A stretch of 64,000 nt of DNA, taken from the NCBI RefSeq assembly GCF_003172875.1, contig NZ_QGKM01000008.1:62001-126000 (forward strand), in the 5' to 3' direction. Numbering within the stretch: the stretch's first letter is position 1; each line of letters opens with the position of its first letter. Source of the DNA: Leucothrix pacifica. Lineage in GTDB: Bacteria > Pseudomonadota > Gammaproteobacteria > Thiotrichales > Thiotrichaceae. Made by a program: the position numbers and the translations under genes. Of this stretch, positions 36,058 through 45,899 are shown piece after piece. Under the pieces are notes generated by a model. The model did no database searches, was not told where the DNA came from, and saw only the letters and a program-made list of their open reading frames with translations.

Positions 36058-38394
36058 TCAGAGGGCTGCACTTACGGGTGTGGCCCTTTTCGTTTTGGGT
36101 GATGTATCAATTGAATCCTTATAGCTATCATTTGGTCGGTTAGGTGAATTTAACAATAAAGTGAAATCACTAGCTGATAAGGGCTTTGAAAATAAATACC
36201 CCTGACCAAAATCACAGCCGGCATTTTTCAGTAGTTGAGACTGATCTTTCTCTTCAACGCCTTCAGCGACGACATCGCAACCCAGTTTATGCGCCATCAC
36301 GATAATGGCTTCACACAGAGCAATATCCTCAGAGTCTGCTGAGAGGTTAGAGACAAATGATTGATCTATTTTCAGGTAATCAATATCAAATTTCCTGAGG
36401 TATGACAGGGAAGAATAACCCGTCCCAAAATCATCAATGGCAACTTCGATACCAGCATCTCGCAAGTGCCAGAGTTTTTCTTTAACCGCCGAGCTGCTTT
36501 CCATCAATAAGCCTTCAGTAATTTCAACGATGATCGCTTGTCCGGTTAGGCCCAGTTGTTCCAGATAATGGCACCAGCTGTTTATATCGATACCATTGTC
36601 GCGGTATTGCAGGGGAGAGGTATTAATACTGATCTGAAATGTTGGTGAATAGCTTTGTTGCCAGATTGCCGCTTGCTTGGCAGCCTCTCTGAACACCCAT
36701 TCGCCGATTTCTATAATCTGACCACTCTCCTCAGCAAGCTGAATGAAAATTTCTGGTGAGATGAGACCTCGGGTAGGGTGTCTCCAGCGAATCAATGCTT
36801 CAGCTTTGGTAATCTTTCCGCTATCTAAATCAAGAATGGGTTGGTAATGGAGTTCAAACTGGTTACCCGGAACAGCAAGTTTGAGATCGCGTAAGGTCTG
36901 ATTACGTTCAATCATCGCTTGTCGCATTGAATCATCAAAGAAAGAATAGCCATCTCCACCATTATGCTTACCGGCATACATCGCCTGATCCGCATTAATT
37001 AGTAAATCATCTGCTGTAGCAGCATCTTTCGGGAACTGTGTGATACCAATACTAGTGGATACAGTGATTTGATGATCCTGAATCATGAATTCTTTGTTTA
37101 GCGTATCGCATACACTCTGTGCGATTCTTTCTATATCGGCCTTCTTGTGGACTTCTTTTAGGATGATGATGAACTCATCACCTCCCAGACGACTGACGGT
37201 ATCATTGATTCGCACACAGCGACGGAGACGCTCAGAGACACTTTTCAGTAGCTCATCACCGATACTATGGCCCAGCGTATCATTGATTTCTTTAAACTCA
37301 TCAAGGTCTAAAAACAGCAATGCAAATTCCGAGCCTGACCCTTTCGGTTTATTGATTTCATAATTGAGTACTTCCAACATATGACGACGATTGATCAGGC
37401 CAGTCAATGAATCGACATTAGCTTGTTGACGAATCTTACGCTCGCTTAGTCTCAGTGCTTTTTTCGTTCTGTACAGCGTGTTAATCCAAAATGCAGACAA
37501 AGCCAGCGCCAGAAGTGCCAGAGTCGCTAAACCAATGGCCGTACTACGCTGTATATGCGGACGAACCTGCATTCCGAACCACTTATTCGCGATTGAATCA
37601 TGAGTTTCCTGATCTATCGAAGCCAGCGCCTTGTTCATTACAGAGGTGAGCATTGGGTTATTTTTTACGACGCCAATACTATGGTTACTGGAATAAGGTG
37701 TTGTACCTGCATAGAAGAGATTGTTTAGTCCCATTTGTTTGATAATAAAACTGGCTGTTGCAGCGTTGCCAATATAGGCATCAGCTTTATTTCTTGCCAC
37801 CATACTCAGCGCAAGCTCGGTGTTCTTTACCTGAATCTGTGTAATAGACGGGTATTCTTTACTTAGCATGTCTGACACAAAAGAGCCTTTCTCTACCGCC
37901 ACAATCTTGTTTTCTAAATTGCGAATATCACCCGGGTAGCCATTTTTCAAACCATCATTGATGATGATGGTGGGTGTTTTGATATAAGTAGGGGAGAAGT
38001 CCAGATAGTTTTGTCTTTCGACTGTGTTGACCAGCCCAGCAATCATATCGATGCCGCCAGACTTTGCGAGACTAATGGTTTCGTTCCACGGAGCATCTTT
38101 GAATACATCAAACTCGATACCTAAGCGCTCTGAAATCAGTTTCATATAATCAGCGGTAAAACCGACATATTCATTGTTTTCCGTGATTGATCCAAAAGGA
38201 GGGAAGGCGCGGTCAATCCCTAGCTTGATGACGGGGTTGTTAATCAGCCATTGTCGTTCAGAGGGTGAGAGTGTGTTGACCAATTGCTGGCTTTTAGCCA
38301 TTGAAGGAGGGCTTAACAACAAGCACATTAAAGCCAGTGTCACCAAATGAGTGACTTTTTTCAACGAGCCTGGGAATAGTTTAAATCTAATCAT
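36058..38394 (-). CDS. Membrane sensor with periplasmic binding domain, GGDEF and EAL
   Basis: This 778-residue protein begins with a signal peptide or first helix. A periplasmic amino-acid-type solute-binding domain (SBP_bac_3, about 45-270) and a transmembrane helix (about 290-310) follow. The GGDEF domain has an intact SRLGGDEF and an RxxD inhibitory site (RIND) five residues upstream. The EAL domain has intact signature residues (AEALIRW, DDFGTGYSS, KIDQSFV, EGVE). It should make and/or degrade cyclic di-GMP in response to a small ligand. The ATG at 38394 is preferred. An upstream GTG at 38412 would add six residues. Confidence 0.9.
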   Translation of the reverse strand: MIRFKLFPGSLKKVTHLVTLALMCLLLSPPSMAKSQQLVNTLSPSERQWLINNPVIKLGIDRAFPPFGSITENNEYVGFTADYMKLISERLGIEFDVFKDAPWNETISLAKSGGIDMIAGLVNTVERQNYLDFSPTYIKTPTIIINDGLKNGYPGDIRNLENKIVAVEKGSFVSDMLSKEYPSITQIQVKNTELALSMVARNKADAYIGNAATASFIIKQMGLNNLFYAGTTPYSSNHSIGVVKNNPMLTSVMNKALASIDQETHDSIANKWFGMQVRPHIQRSTAIGLATLALLALALSAFWINTLYRTKKALRLSERKIRQQANVDSLTGLINRRHMLEVLNYEINKPKGSGSEFALLFLDLDEFKEINDTLGHSIGDELLKSVSERLRRCVRINDTVSRLGGDEFIIILKEVHKKADIERIAQSVCDTLNKEFMIQDHQITVSTSIGITQFPKDAATADDLLINADQAMYAGKHNGGDGYSFFDDSMRQAMIERNQTLRDLKLAVPGNQFELHYQPILDLDSGKITKAEALIRWRHPTRGLISPEIFIQLAEESGQIIEIGEWVFREAAKQAAIWQQSYSPTFQISINTSPLQYRDNGIDINSWCHYLEQLGLTGQAIIVEITEGLLMESSSAVKEKLWHLRDAGIEVAIDDFGTGYSSLSYLRKFDIDYLKIDQSFVSNLSADSEDIALCEAIIVMAHKLGCDVVAEGVEEKDQSQLLKNAGCDFGQGYLFSKPLSASDFTLLLNSPNRPNDSYKDSIDTSPKTKRATPVSAAL
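36063..36090 (+). terminator. Terminator after the phasin gene
   Basis: GGGC (36063-36066) and GCCC (36083-36086) close a hairpin with an inner CAC/GTG pairing, followed by TTTTCG on the plus strand. It overlaps the last codons of the convergent GGDEF-EAL gene. Confidence 0.6.
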
Positions 38395-38464
38395 AAATTG
38401 CGGGGGTAGCACTTTTTTTCGATAAGCTTACCTCGCTTAAACCTTTCTCAGGCTTAACTAAAAA

Positions 38465-39358
38465 TTATCTTTGACGGACGAACCAATTTAGCCCCAGTGA
38501 TAAATAAGCCCCAAATAATATCACTAGTGTTCCGACTAATATACTAGCAGTTATTGATTCGTTCAGAAATAGGGCACCCCAAATGATGCCGAAAACCGGA
38601 ATGATCAGTGTTACGCTAACGGTTTTTGTTGGTCCTACTTCCTTGATCAACCAAAAGAAAATTAAATAGGCAAAGGCTGTCGATAATAAAGCAACGGCTA
38701 TGACAGATGCCCATGCAGTTGTGCCGGGGAGTTGCGCAGGCCAGTACAAAATACCAAATGGAATAAGAATGACACCCGCGCAAAACATACTACTTGCAGC
38801 CAATAAACGAGGTTTAACATGATTTAGTTTGCGCTTTGTTACATTGGCGCTGACTGCATAACTCAAGCTAGAAAGAAAAGCGGCACATAGTGGGAGAATG
38901 GTATTGTTTCCTAACGCGAGTTTGTCACTCATTAGTATTGCCACACCAATGATGCCAATTAATAAACCAATAGATTGTTTTCGGCTTAGGTGATCTTTCA
39001 GGTAGTAATGTGCAATGACGCCAGAAAATATTGGCACGAAAGAGTTCAATACTGAGGTTATTCCGGCACTTAAATAGAGCGTGGTATAGGCCAACAACAT
39101 AAATGGGATGGCAGAGTTTAACAAAGAAACCAGCGAGATCAGACCAATGTTTTCGCGCAACACCTGCCAGTGATTATGCATAAATAAGATGGGTAATAGG
39201 GCAATCGCTGCGAAACCAATACGCAAACTGGTAAAGGCAACAGGCCCGAACTCCGGGGCGCTGACGCGCGCAAATAAAAATGAAGCCCCCCAAATGCCGG
39301 CCAACAATAGTAAGAACAGAACGTGTTTTAGTTGGATCGGCTGAGGGGTGGTTGGCAT
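38465..39358 (-). CDS. EamA/DMT-family transporter
   Basis: This 297-residue protein has about ten hydrophobic helices in two EamA repeats (GIWGASFLFARV near the start; the second repeat begins around SYAVSANVTKRK). DMT-superfamily proteins usually export metabolites or amino acids. Substrate unknown. The ATG at 39358 is chosen over a GTG three codons upstream. Confidence 0.88.
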   Translation of the reverse strand: MPTTPQPIQLKHVLFLLLLAGIWGASFLFARVSAPEFGPVAFTSLRIGFAAIALLPILFMHNHWQVLRENIGLISLVSLLNSAIPFMLLAYTTLYLSAGITSVLNSFVPIFSGVIAHYYLKDHLSRKQSIGLLIGIIGVAILMSDKLALGNNTILPLCAAFLSSLSYAVSANVTKRKLNHVKPRLLAASSMFCAGVILIPFGILYWPAQLPGTTAWASVIAVALLSTAFAYLIFFWLIKEVGPTKTVSVTLIIPVFGIIWGALFLNESITASILVGTLVILFGAYLSLGLNWFVRQR

Positions 39359-39467
39359 AGAAAGCACTGCGACTCTGAGAAAAGAATCGCAGTGTAACGT
39401 ATTTATAAAGTCCGTCTTAGCGCTTTTACAATACAGTTCCGAATGTGGCTAAAGGACTTGTCAGGTT

Positions 39468-40649
39468 TTAAAGGGTTCTTCTTAACTCTTTAGCGATGCG
39501 GTTTCTTAACTTATATGGAACTGATTGATTCATCATGAGTGCGAACGGTTTCCATTCACCATTATCCACGATAAACCCAGCCAATGTGCTGACCTTCTTC
39601 AACGTACCAGACTTGGCAAACACGCCTGTTTCTACTTCCGGAAGTAGGTGACGCCATTGCTTGAAGTTTTGCAGCAAGTGAACAAGCTGCTCTGGAGATA
39701 TACGGTTGGTGCGTGACAGGCCTGCACCCTCATTGAAGCTGAAATTCTGCCATTGAAACGCTGCACGGAGATTGTCTTCCATGTAGTGTTGCACATCCGA
39801 TGCATTCGCAGGGCGGTTGTAGTGTTCAGAAGACATCATGAGGACTAATTGGTTAGCGATGAAATTTGTTGAGTACTTCATCATTGGGCGAATCATATCG
39901 CCCAATGTGCGGCTGTTAAAGTGATGATAAAAGGGAGTCTGTTGTGGAGCTTGCCCTCTGACAATGTTATTCGCCACTGCAATGCCTTGTTGTTTCAGAA
40001 AGGCTGCCAGTAATTCACCAAAATAATATTCCGCTTTGCGTGGATCGCGGCCGGTATTGACTCGCAATTTGTTTTTCTTGAATCCTTTAGCCATGCTTTT
40101 AGCATAAGCAGTAAGAGGAGTTTGGCTTTCAGCGGAGCGTACGCGCCCATTAACTTTTTTAAGATTAACTGTATTGAAGTTTGCCGCCAATGCTGAAGGA
40201 ACTGCATCATAAGGATTGTTGGTACGGCTGGTGCCCGGTAGTACCAAACCACTCTGGAAGCGACTACCATCGAGGACCAAAGTGTCTACTCTGCTTAAAC
40301 CCAGCTGACGAAGCTGAATTGCGATTATGGCTAACTCCTCTGAGACCAGAAACGGGTCGCCACTGCCTTTGACTGACAGCGTGTAAGTCTGAGGATCATA
40401 ATAAAAGTCTGTTGCAAAGCGGTGGTTCTCACCCCAGCGGTCCAGTGCCAGCCAGGCGGTGACTATCTTTGTGGTCGAGGCTGGAATAAATGAGCGATTG
40501 TTATGGTCAGCCAGCAAGGTATCGCCACGCGAATCAACCACCAATAAGCCGGCATTTTTTAGTTGTGAAAATTTAGAGAGTGCATTGGCATGAACAGACG
40601 TGTTGAGTGCTAGTACACAGCATAAGCTAATTAAAATTGAACGAATCAT
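39468..40649 (-). CDS. PBP4-like D-alanyl-D-alanine carboxypeptidase/endopeptidase (S13)
   Basis: This 393-residue periplasmic protein has a signal peptide ending SVHA-NA. The penicillin-binding motifs are SxxK in PASTTKIV, SxN in YSTNFIANQ and KSG in FAKSGTLKK. It trims or cleaves peptidoglycan cross-links. It is shorter than DacB of E. coli (477), consistent with a reduced insert domain. Confidence 0.88.
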   Translation of the reverse strand: MIRSILISLCCVLALNTSVHANALSKFSQLKNAGLLVVDSRGDTLLADHNNRSFIPASTTKIVTAWLALDRWGENHRFATDFYYDPQTYTLSVKGSGDPFLVSEELAIIAIQLRQLGLSRVDTLVLDGSRFQSGLVLPGTSRTNNPYDAVPSALAANFNTVNLKKVNGRVRSAESQTPLTAYAKSMAKGFKKNKLRVNTGRDPRKAEYYFGELLAAFLKQQGIAVANNIVRGQAPQQTPFYHHFNSRTLGDMIRPMMKYSTNFIANQLVLMMSSEHYNRPANASDVQHYMEDNLRAAFQWQNFSFNEGAGLSRTNRISPEQLVHLLQNFKQWRHLLPEVETGVFAKSGTLKKVSTLAGFIVDNGEWKPFALMMNQSVPYKLRNRIAKELRRTL

Positions 40650-40957
40650 CGTAACCCCATTAAATGTATTTTTTATTTTAGTGTAGTGACTATTGGCCTT
40701 ATGTCGGCTGAACTAGCGGTGAGTTGGGTTTCCCGTAGTTTCATGAGTGAATAGTCGTTAGCTCTCTTGATAACTAAAAAATCACATAGTTCAGTCGATA
40801 AAGCAAGTGGGCGAAACTTTACGATTATCTGCAGTGTGACGTGGAATTTTAGAGATCTTTTGTCGTATCTGAACCGCCCCTTTATGGATCGGCTTACCTT
40901 TTGTCAAATTGGTAGAAAATTTGTTGATCAATTAAGAAGTCGTTCAGTCGGAAAACG
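40650..40957. other. Non-coding stretch between dacB-like gene and RNA candidate
   Basis: I see no protein gene here. A 70-codon open frame on the plus strand begins with TTG and has no ribosome site or recognisable product. TTGGCCTTATGTCGGC near 40693 has the GG-N10-GC spacing of a sigma-54 promoter on the plus strand but a poor -12 element. It may serve the RNA candidate downstream. Confidence 0.4.
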
Positions 40958-41098
40958 TAGAATAGTCGTCAGCTTCTAGGGGCTAACAACGACAAACGAA
41001 GTCAAATAATAAAGACAATAACAATAATAAAAAGTCGTTGTTTCTTGCTGTAAGATCTGGGAATCCAATGGGTTAGCGCTCATGGATTCCCAATTTTC
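40958..41098 (+). ncRNA. Second CA-motif RNA candidate
   Basis: On the plus strand AACAACGAC (40985-40993) and GTCGTTGTT (41034-41042) form a perfect 9-bp stem. It encloses a 40-nt loop rich in AAYAAYAA-type sequence (AAATAATAAAGACAATAAC and AATAATAAAAA). A terminator hairpin follows: GGGAATCCA (41059-41067) with TGGATTCCC (41083-41091), then AATTTTC. The 5' end is uncertain. A TAGAAT -10 at 40958-40963 has no good -35. The design parallels the RNA near 25.5 kb. This could instead be an untranslated end of an unseen transcript. Confidence 0.4.
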
Positions 41099-41148
41099 AT
41101 TTCGCACCATCCTCTCCTGTATTTCCTTGCTCTCTGCTTATTTTAACA

Positions 41149-42114
41149 CTACTTTCCCTTGCGGCATTCCGTAGGCGTCACCTTGTAATAGTGCTTGAAT
41201 TGTCTGGAGAACGCTGCAAGTGAATTAAATCCTGTCCTGACTGCCACTTCCTGCATGGTTAAACGCGTATCTAAGACTAAGCGCCGTGCCGTTTGTAATC
41301 GTAACCGTAGATAAAACTGGCCGGGTGAAAGTTGTAAATTTTGTTTAAAAAGATAAGTCAGCATACGCTCGGAGAGTGCAACACTTTCAGCGAGCATGTC
41401 GAGAGACAGAGTGTCTTCAATATGTTGTTCCATTAAGCGAATGGTTTGAGCGACACGGGGCTCATAGTGTTCTAGTTTGCCTAAAGACATCATCGGTTGT
41501 GCATCTTTTCCGGTATGAACTCCGTCATAAATAAATGCACTGGCTACCTCCAGGGACAAATGATAACCGTAACGAATACGAATCAGGTGCAACATAAAAT
41601 CAAAACTGGGTGATGCGCCACCTGTAGTAAACACTTCGCCATCGATCACATAGCGGTCGGGGCGTACATTAACTTGTGGAAAACGGAGTGCAAAATCATC
41701 CAGATCCTCCCAGTGAGTCGTCGCGTTTTTGCCATTGAGTTTACCGGCACGAGCCAATAACCAGCTGCCTGCCTCGATCCCGCCTAGTGTTTTAAATTTT
41801 CTCATGGCTTGCCGCAATGTCTTTAAAGAATCCTGACTGACATGCTTATCCTGATTAAAGCCACCGATGATGATCAGCATGTCACCTTGGGTTGTCGTGG
41901 TGAGTACATCATCCGAGTGAATCGCCAGTCCACAACTTAAGCTTGCAGGTTTGCCATCCAGAGTGAGTAGCCGCCAGCGAAATAAATTACGCCGGGAAAA
42001 GCGATTCGCGGCGCGCATGACATCCAGTACTGACGCCAGCGACATCATGGATGATTCCGGGATAACGAGGAGTGTGACATCCAGTGTGTCATTGCTTGGT
42101 GAGAAAGTTGACAT
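41149..42114 (-). CDS. cdhR: GlxA-family regulator, CdhR-like
   Basis: This 321-residue protein has an N-terminal DJ-1/PfpI-like (GATase1-like) domain (LLVIPESSMMSLASVLDVMRA; IIGGFNQDK; GIEAGSWLLARAG). A C-terminal AraC-type double HTH follows (MLAESVALSERMLTYLFK and MQEVAVRTGFNSLAAFSRQF). It is divergent from a BKACE/carnitine dehydrogenase operon, the position of CdhR, the carnitine-responsive activator of Pseudomonas. The assignment rests on family plus context. Confidence 0.85.
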   Translation of the reverse strand: MSTFSPSNDTLDVTLLVIPESSMMSLASVLDVMRAANRFSRRNLFRWRLLTLDGKPASLSCGLAIHSDDVLTTTTQGDMLIIIGGFNQDKHVSQDSLKTLRQAMRKFKTLGGIEAGSWLLARAGKLNGKNATTHWEDLDDFALRFPQVNVRPDRYVIDGEVFTTGGASPSFDFMLHLIRIRYGYHLSLEVASAFIYDGVHTGKDAQPMMSLGKLEHYEPRVAQTIRLMEQHIEDTLSLDMLAESVALSERMLTYLFKQNLQLSPGQFYLRLRLQTARRLVLDTRLTMQEVAVRTGFNSLAAFSRQFKHYYKVTPTECRKGK

Positions 42115-42212
42115 TGCGGGTTTCGCTAAATTTATTGCGCTTAATGTAAATCATAGCGTATTTCAGCATGCCATGATGATTTCATCTTAAATGATTGTGA
42201 GGAATCAACGGC

Positions 42213-43118
42213 ATGGCGTTACAACCTAACCGAAATGTGTTCATAACTTGTGCAGTTACTGGCGCAGGCGCAACCACGGAGCGTTCCGACAAAGTGCCGG
42301 TTACTCCACGTGAAATAGCGGACAGCTGTATTGAAGCAGCACAGGCGGGAGCAGCGGTGGTTCACATTCATGTGCGTGATCCGGCATCGGGTGCGCCGGC
42401 GCGTGACCCAGCTTTGTATGCTGAGGTGGTGGATTATATATGTGAGTCCGGTGTTGATATGGTGATCAACTTAACTGCCGGTATGGGGGGCGATCTAACA
42501 TTAGGAAGCGCTGAGAACCCGCTGCCGCCTGCGGAGGATGGCACGGATATGATTGGTGCTACGGAACGCCTTGCTCACGTAAAACAAATACTTCCTGAAA
42601 TCTGTACACTGGATTGCGGCACCATGAACTTTAGTGAAGGCGATTACATCATGACCAATAGTCCGGCTATGCTTAAAGCGATGGCGGAACAAATTCAGGC
42701 GATGGGTGTACGACCAGAAATTGAGGCGTTTGATACGGGGCACGTGCTGCTCGCCAAGTGGCTTCAGGCGCAAGGTTTGATTGATAGCCCGACCATGATT
42801 CAACTATGCATGGGGATTCCCTGGGGAGCGCCTGATGATTTCAGTACCTTTATGGCGATGGTAAATGCGGTGCCAGATGACTGGACGTTCTCAGCGTTTT
42901 CTATTGGCCGAAATCAGCTACCTTATGTGGCGATGGCGATTAATGCAGGTGGCAATATTCGTGTCGGCCTGGAAGATAATATCTGGCTGGAAAAGGGTGT
43001 ATTGGCAAGCAATGCGGACTTAGTGTCCCGCGCAGTAACAATTGCTGAGGCAATGGGGAGCAGAATGATGAGTGCTGCCGAGGTGCGTGAACAGATGCAA
43101 TTAGTGAGGCGCTGGTAA
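42213..43118 (+). CDS. cdhC: 3-dehydrocarnitine cleavage enzyme (BKACE family)
   Basis: This 301-residue TIM-barrel of the BKACE/DUF849 family has VFITCAVTGAGATT at the start, the metal-binding AAVVHIHVRDP, and a second His/Glu site in PEIEAFDTGHV. With acetyl-CoA it converts 3-dehydrocarnitine to betainyl-CoA and acetoacetate in carnitine catabolism. It begins the operon, has a GAGGA ribosome site, and its stop overlaps the next start (TAATG). Confidence 0.88.
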   Translation: MALQPNRNVFITCAVTGAGATTERSDKVPVTPREIADSCIEAAQAGAAVVHIHVRDPASGAPARDPALYAEVVDYICESGVDMVINLTAGMGGDLTLGSAENPLPPAEDGTDMIGATERLAHVKQILPEICTLDCGTMNFSEGDYIMTNSPAMLKAMAEQIQAMGVRPEIEAFDTGHVLLAKWLQAQGLIDSPTMIQLCMGIPWGAPDDFSTFMAMVNAVPDDWTFSAFSIGRNQLPYVAMAINAGGNIRVGLEDNIWLEKGVLASNADLVSRAVTIAEAMGSRMMSAAEVREQMQLVRRW

Positions 43119-44593
43119 TGAGTATCATAAAACAAGCTGCTGTGGTTGGTGGTGGCGTGATTGGTGCTGGGTGGGTGGCACGATTAATTGAAAATGGTAT
43201 CGATGTTGCTGTCTATGATCCGGCACCTGATGCCCAACAAAAAATTGAAGCAGTGCTACTCAATAGCCGACATGCTTACCGTAAATTAACGATGGCACCG
43301 CGCGCAAAAGAGGGCAGTCTGGCATATGCCGCTTCATTAGCTGATGCCGTCAGTCAGGCCAGTCTGATCATTGAGTCGGTGCCGGAGCGGTTAGATATCA
43401 AACAAAGCGTGTACGCGGACATTGAGAAATTCGCAGCAAACGACGCGATTATTGCCTCATCAACCTCCGGCATTATGCCAACTGATTTACAAGCTGACAT
43501 GCAGCACCCGGAACGTCTTTTGGTAGCACACCCGTTTAATCCGGTGTACTTATTGCCATTAGTTGAGATAGTGGCAGGCGAAAAAACATCGGCGGATATA
43601 GTCACGCAAGCCAGTGCGATTTATCAGGCGATGGGCATGCATCCGCTGGTAGTCAAGAAAGAAATCGAAGCGTTCATTGCGGACCGTTTACTGGAAGCGG
43701 TGTGGCGTGAGTCCTTGTGGTTAGTCAAAGATGGTATTGCCACCACAAAAGATATCGATGACGCCATTCGCTATGGATTTGGTTTGCGTTGGGCACAAAT
43801 GGGACTGTTTGAAACCTATCGGATTGCCGGTGGTGAGGCGGGCATGCGTCACTTTATGGAGCAGTTCGGTCCCTGTCTGAGTTGGCCATGGACAAAGCTA
43901 ATGGATGTGCCTGAGTTTAATGATGAGCTGGTTGATCTAATTGCTGGCCAATCGGATGAGCAATCCGGGCACTGTAGCATTCGCGAGCTGGAAAGACATC
44001 GCGATGATAATTTAGTGGCTATTCTGCAAGCGCTGAAAGCTAAAGATTGGGGAGCGGGCAAAGTTCTCGGTGATTACGAAAAGCAGTGTTATGACAAGGC
44101 CGCTATGTCTGAGACGCAAGCTCTTGAACAAGACTATAGCCAGCCAATTCGCACATTTGAAATGGTGATTCCCACGGAGTGGACGGACTATAACAACCAT
44201 ATGAATGAGAGCCGCTATCTGGAGTGTTTTTCACAGGCCACGGACGCGTTTTTGAGAGTCATCGGTGTTGATGCCGATTATGTAGCCGCAGGAAACTCTT
44301 ACTTTACGGTCGAAACACATATCCGCCATCTAGACGAAGTGACTGCGCTGGAAAGTGTTTATACCACGACGCAAGTGCTGGCTGCTGACGGTAAAAAACT
44401 CAAATTATTTAATTCGTTGTACCACTCCGACGGGCACTTGTTGGCGATCGGTGAGCATATGTTATTGCATGTCAGCCTGGAGACACGACGCTCTTCAAAT
44501 CCCGAAACAGCGGTTGCTGAAAAACTTGCGGAGATAAGTGCACTGCAGTCCGCATTAGCAAGGCCAGAAGGTGCGGGTAATGCTATTCAATAA
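43118..44593 (+). CDS. cdhA: L-carnitine dehydrogenase fused to a betainyl-CoA thioesterase
   Basis: This 491-residue two-domain protein has residues about 1-320 as a 3-hydroxyacyl-CoA dehydrogenase-like NAD enzyme (VVGGGVIGAGW; SSTSGIMPTDLQ; VAHPFNPVYLLPLVE). This domain oxidises L-carnitine to 3-dehydrocarnitine. Residues about 340-491 form a hotdog thioesterase (MVIPTEWTDYNNHMNESRYL) that should release betaine from betainyl-CoA. In Pseudomonas these are separate genes (cdhA, cdhB). The fused form is known from several other proteobacteria. It is translationally coupled to the BKACE gene. Confidence 0.9.
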   Translation: MSIIKQAAVVGGGVIGAGWVARLIENGIDVAVYDPAPDAQQKIEAVLLNSRHAYRKLTMAPRAKEGSLAYAASLADAVSQASLIIESVPERLDIKQSVYADIEKFAANDAIIASSTSGIMPTDLQADMQHPERLLVAHPFNPVYLLPLVEIVAGEKTSADIVTQASAIYQAMGMHPLVVKKEIEAFIADRLLEAVWRESLWLVKDGIATTKDIDDAIRYGFGLRWAQMGLFETYRIAGGEAGMRHFMEQFGPCLSWPWTKLMDVPEFNDELVDLIAGQSDEQSGHCSIRELERHRDDNLVAILQALKAKDWGAGKVLGDYEKQCYDKAAMSETQALEQDYSQPIRTFEMVIPTEWTDYNNHMNESRYLECFSQATDAFLRVIGVDADYVAAGNSYFTVETHIRHLDEVTALESVYTTTQVLAADGKKLKLFNSLYHSDGHLLAIGEHMLLHVSLETRRSSNPETAVAEKLAEISALQSALARPEGAGNAIQ

Positions 44594-44626
44594 ACGCCTC
44601 GCGTAAGTGAGCCAAGGGGAGCAGTC

Positions 44627-45787
44627 ATGAATTTTGGACTTTCTGAAGAACAGGAAATGATCGTCGATACGGTGCGTAGTTTCGTCGAGAATGAGATATA
44701 CCCTCATGAAGACGAGGTTGAGAGAACGGGTATCGTTCCTGAAGAGATAGGTATAGAGATCCGTGATAAATGCATCGACTCGGGTTTTTTCGCTGCCAAC
44801 TTGCCGGAAGAGGTCGGTGGCGGTGGTCTCGGGCACCTTGATTTCACCTTGCTGGAGCGTGAGTTAGGGCGCGCCTCAATGGCATTAGGTGTTTATTTTG
44901 GTAGGCCATCAGGTATTTTGTTGGGCTGCAATGATGAGCAGCGGGAGCGTTATTTATTACCCGCGGTGAGGGGTGAAAAATTCGATGCATTGGCGATGAC
45001 GGAACCTGATGCCGGGTCAGATGTGCGTGGTATGAAGTGTACAGCTAAGCGCAGTAATGGTGACTGGGTCGTTAATGGCAGTAAGCACTTCATCAGTCAT
45101 GCCAATATTGCGGACTTTGTAATCGTGTTTATAGCCACTGGTGAGGAAGAAACACCCCGCGGCACAAAAAAACTCATCACGTGTTTTTTGGTTGACCGGG
45201 GGACACCTGGTTTTGAGATTGCACCGGGGTATGACTCCGTGAGTCACCGAGGTTATCAAAATTGCATTTTAAACTTTGATGACTGCCGCTTATCCGATGC
45301 ACAGGTGCTGGGAGAGGTTCATAAAGGTTTCGATTTGGCGAATCAGTGGTTGTATGGGGCTCGTTTAACGGTTGCTGCCAGCTGTGTCGGGCGTGCTCGC
45401 CGGGTATTTGATTTGGCCATGCCTTATGCCGCTGAACGTAAGCAATTTGGCCAGCAAATCGGGCGTTTTCAGGGCGTGTCTTTTAAGCTTGCCGACATGA
45501 TTACCGAGATTGACGCGGCTGATTGGCTGACCTTATCAAGCGCTTGGCGTCTGGATCAGGAATTGCCCGCTAACCGTGAAATCGCCAGTGCCAAGCTGTA
45601 TGCCTCTGAAATGTTGGCGAAAGTGACGGATGAAGCGCTGCAAATCTTTGGTGGCATGGGGTTGATGAGTGATTTACCCATTGAGCGATTCTGGCGGGAT
45701 GCCCGTGTCGAGCGTATTTGGGATGGCACTTCAGAGATTCAACGACACATTATCTCCCGTGATTTACTGCGGCCTTTGGGGTGCTAA
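44627..45787 (+). CDS. Acyl-CoA dehydrogenase, probably gamma-butyrobetainyl/crotonobetainyl-CoA
   Basis: This 386-residue FAD enzyme has AMTEPDAGSDVRGM, the flavin-binding segment RKQFGQQIGRFQ, the LQIFGGMGLMSD motif and the C-terminal RIWDGTSEIQRHIISRDLL. Within a carnitine cluster containing a CaiD-like hydratase, a role equivalent to CaiA, or a gamma-butyrobetainyl-CoA dehydrogenase feeding the carnitine pathway, is likely. Substrate is inferred from context only. Confidence 0.85.
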   Translation: MNFGLSEEQEMIVDTVRSFVENEIYPHEDEVERTGIVPEEIGIEIRDKCIDSGFFAANLPEEVGGGGLGHLDFTLLERELGRASMALGVYFGRPSGILLGCNDEQRERYLLPAVRGEKFDALAMTEPDAGSDVRGMKCTAKRSNGDWVVNGSKHFISHANIADFVIVFIATGEEETPRGTKKLITCFLVDRGTPGFEIAPGYDSVSHRGYQNCILNFDDCRLSDAQVLGEVHKGFDLANQWLYGARLTVAASCVGRARRVFDLAMPYAAERKQFGQQIGRFQGVSFKLADMITEIDAADWLTLSSAWRLDQELPANREIASAKLYASEMLAKVTDEALQIFGGMGLMSDLPIERFWRDARVERIWDGTSEIQRHIISRDLLRPLGC

Positions 45788-45899
45788 ATTACTGGGAATA
45801 CGGCCGTTTAAAAGCCATAGCTAAATGATGTAGCCGTGATGCCATACCGATTGAAAGGCCTTCTCATGATGAAAATAATGGTGAAATCAGGGAGTGAAT

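Noticed and set aside
40767..40979. A 70-codon open frame on the plus strand
   Set aside because: It begins with TTG, lacks a ribosome site and has no recognisable domain. The interval looks non-coding and may be upstream of a structured RNA.
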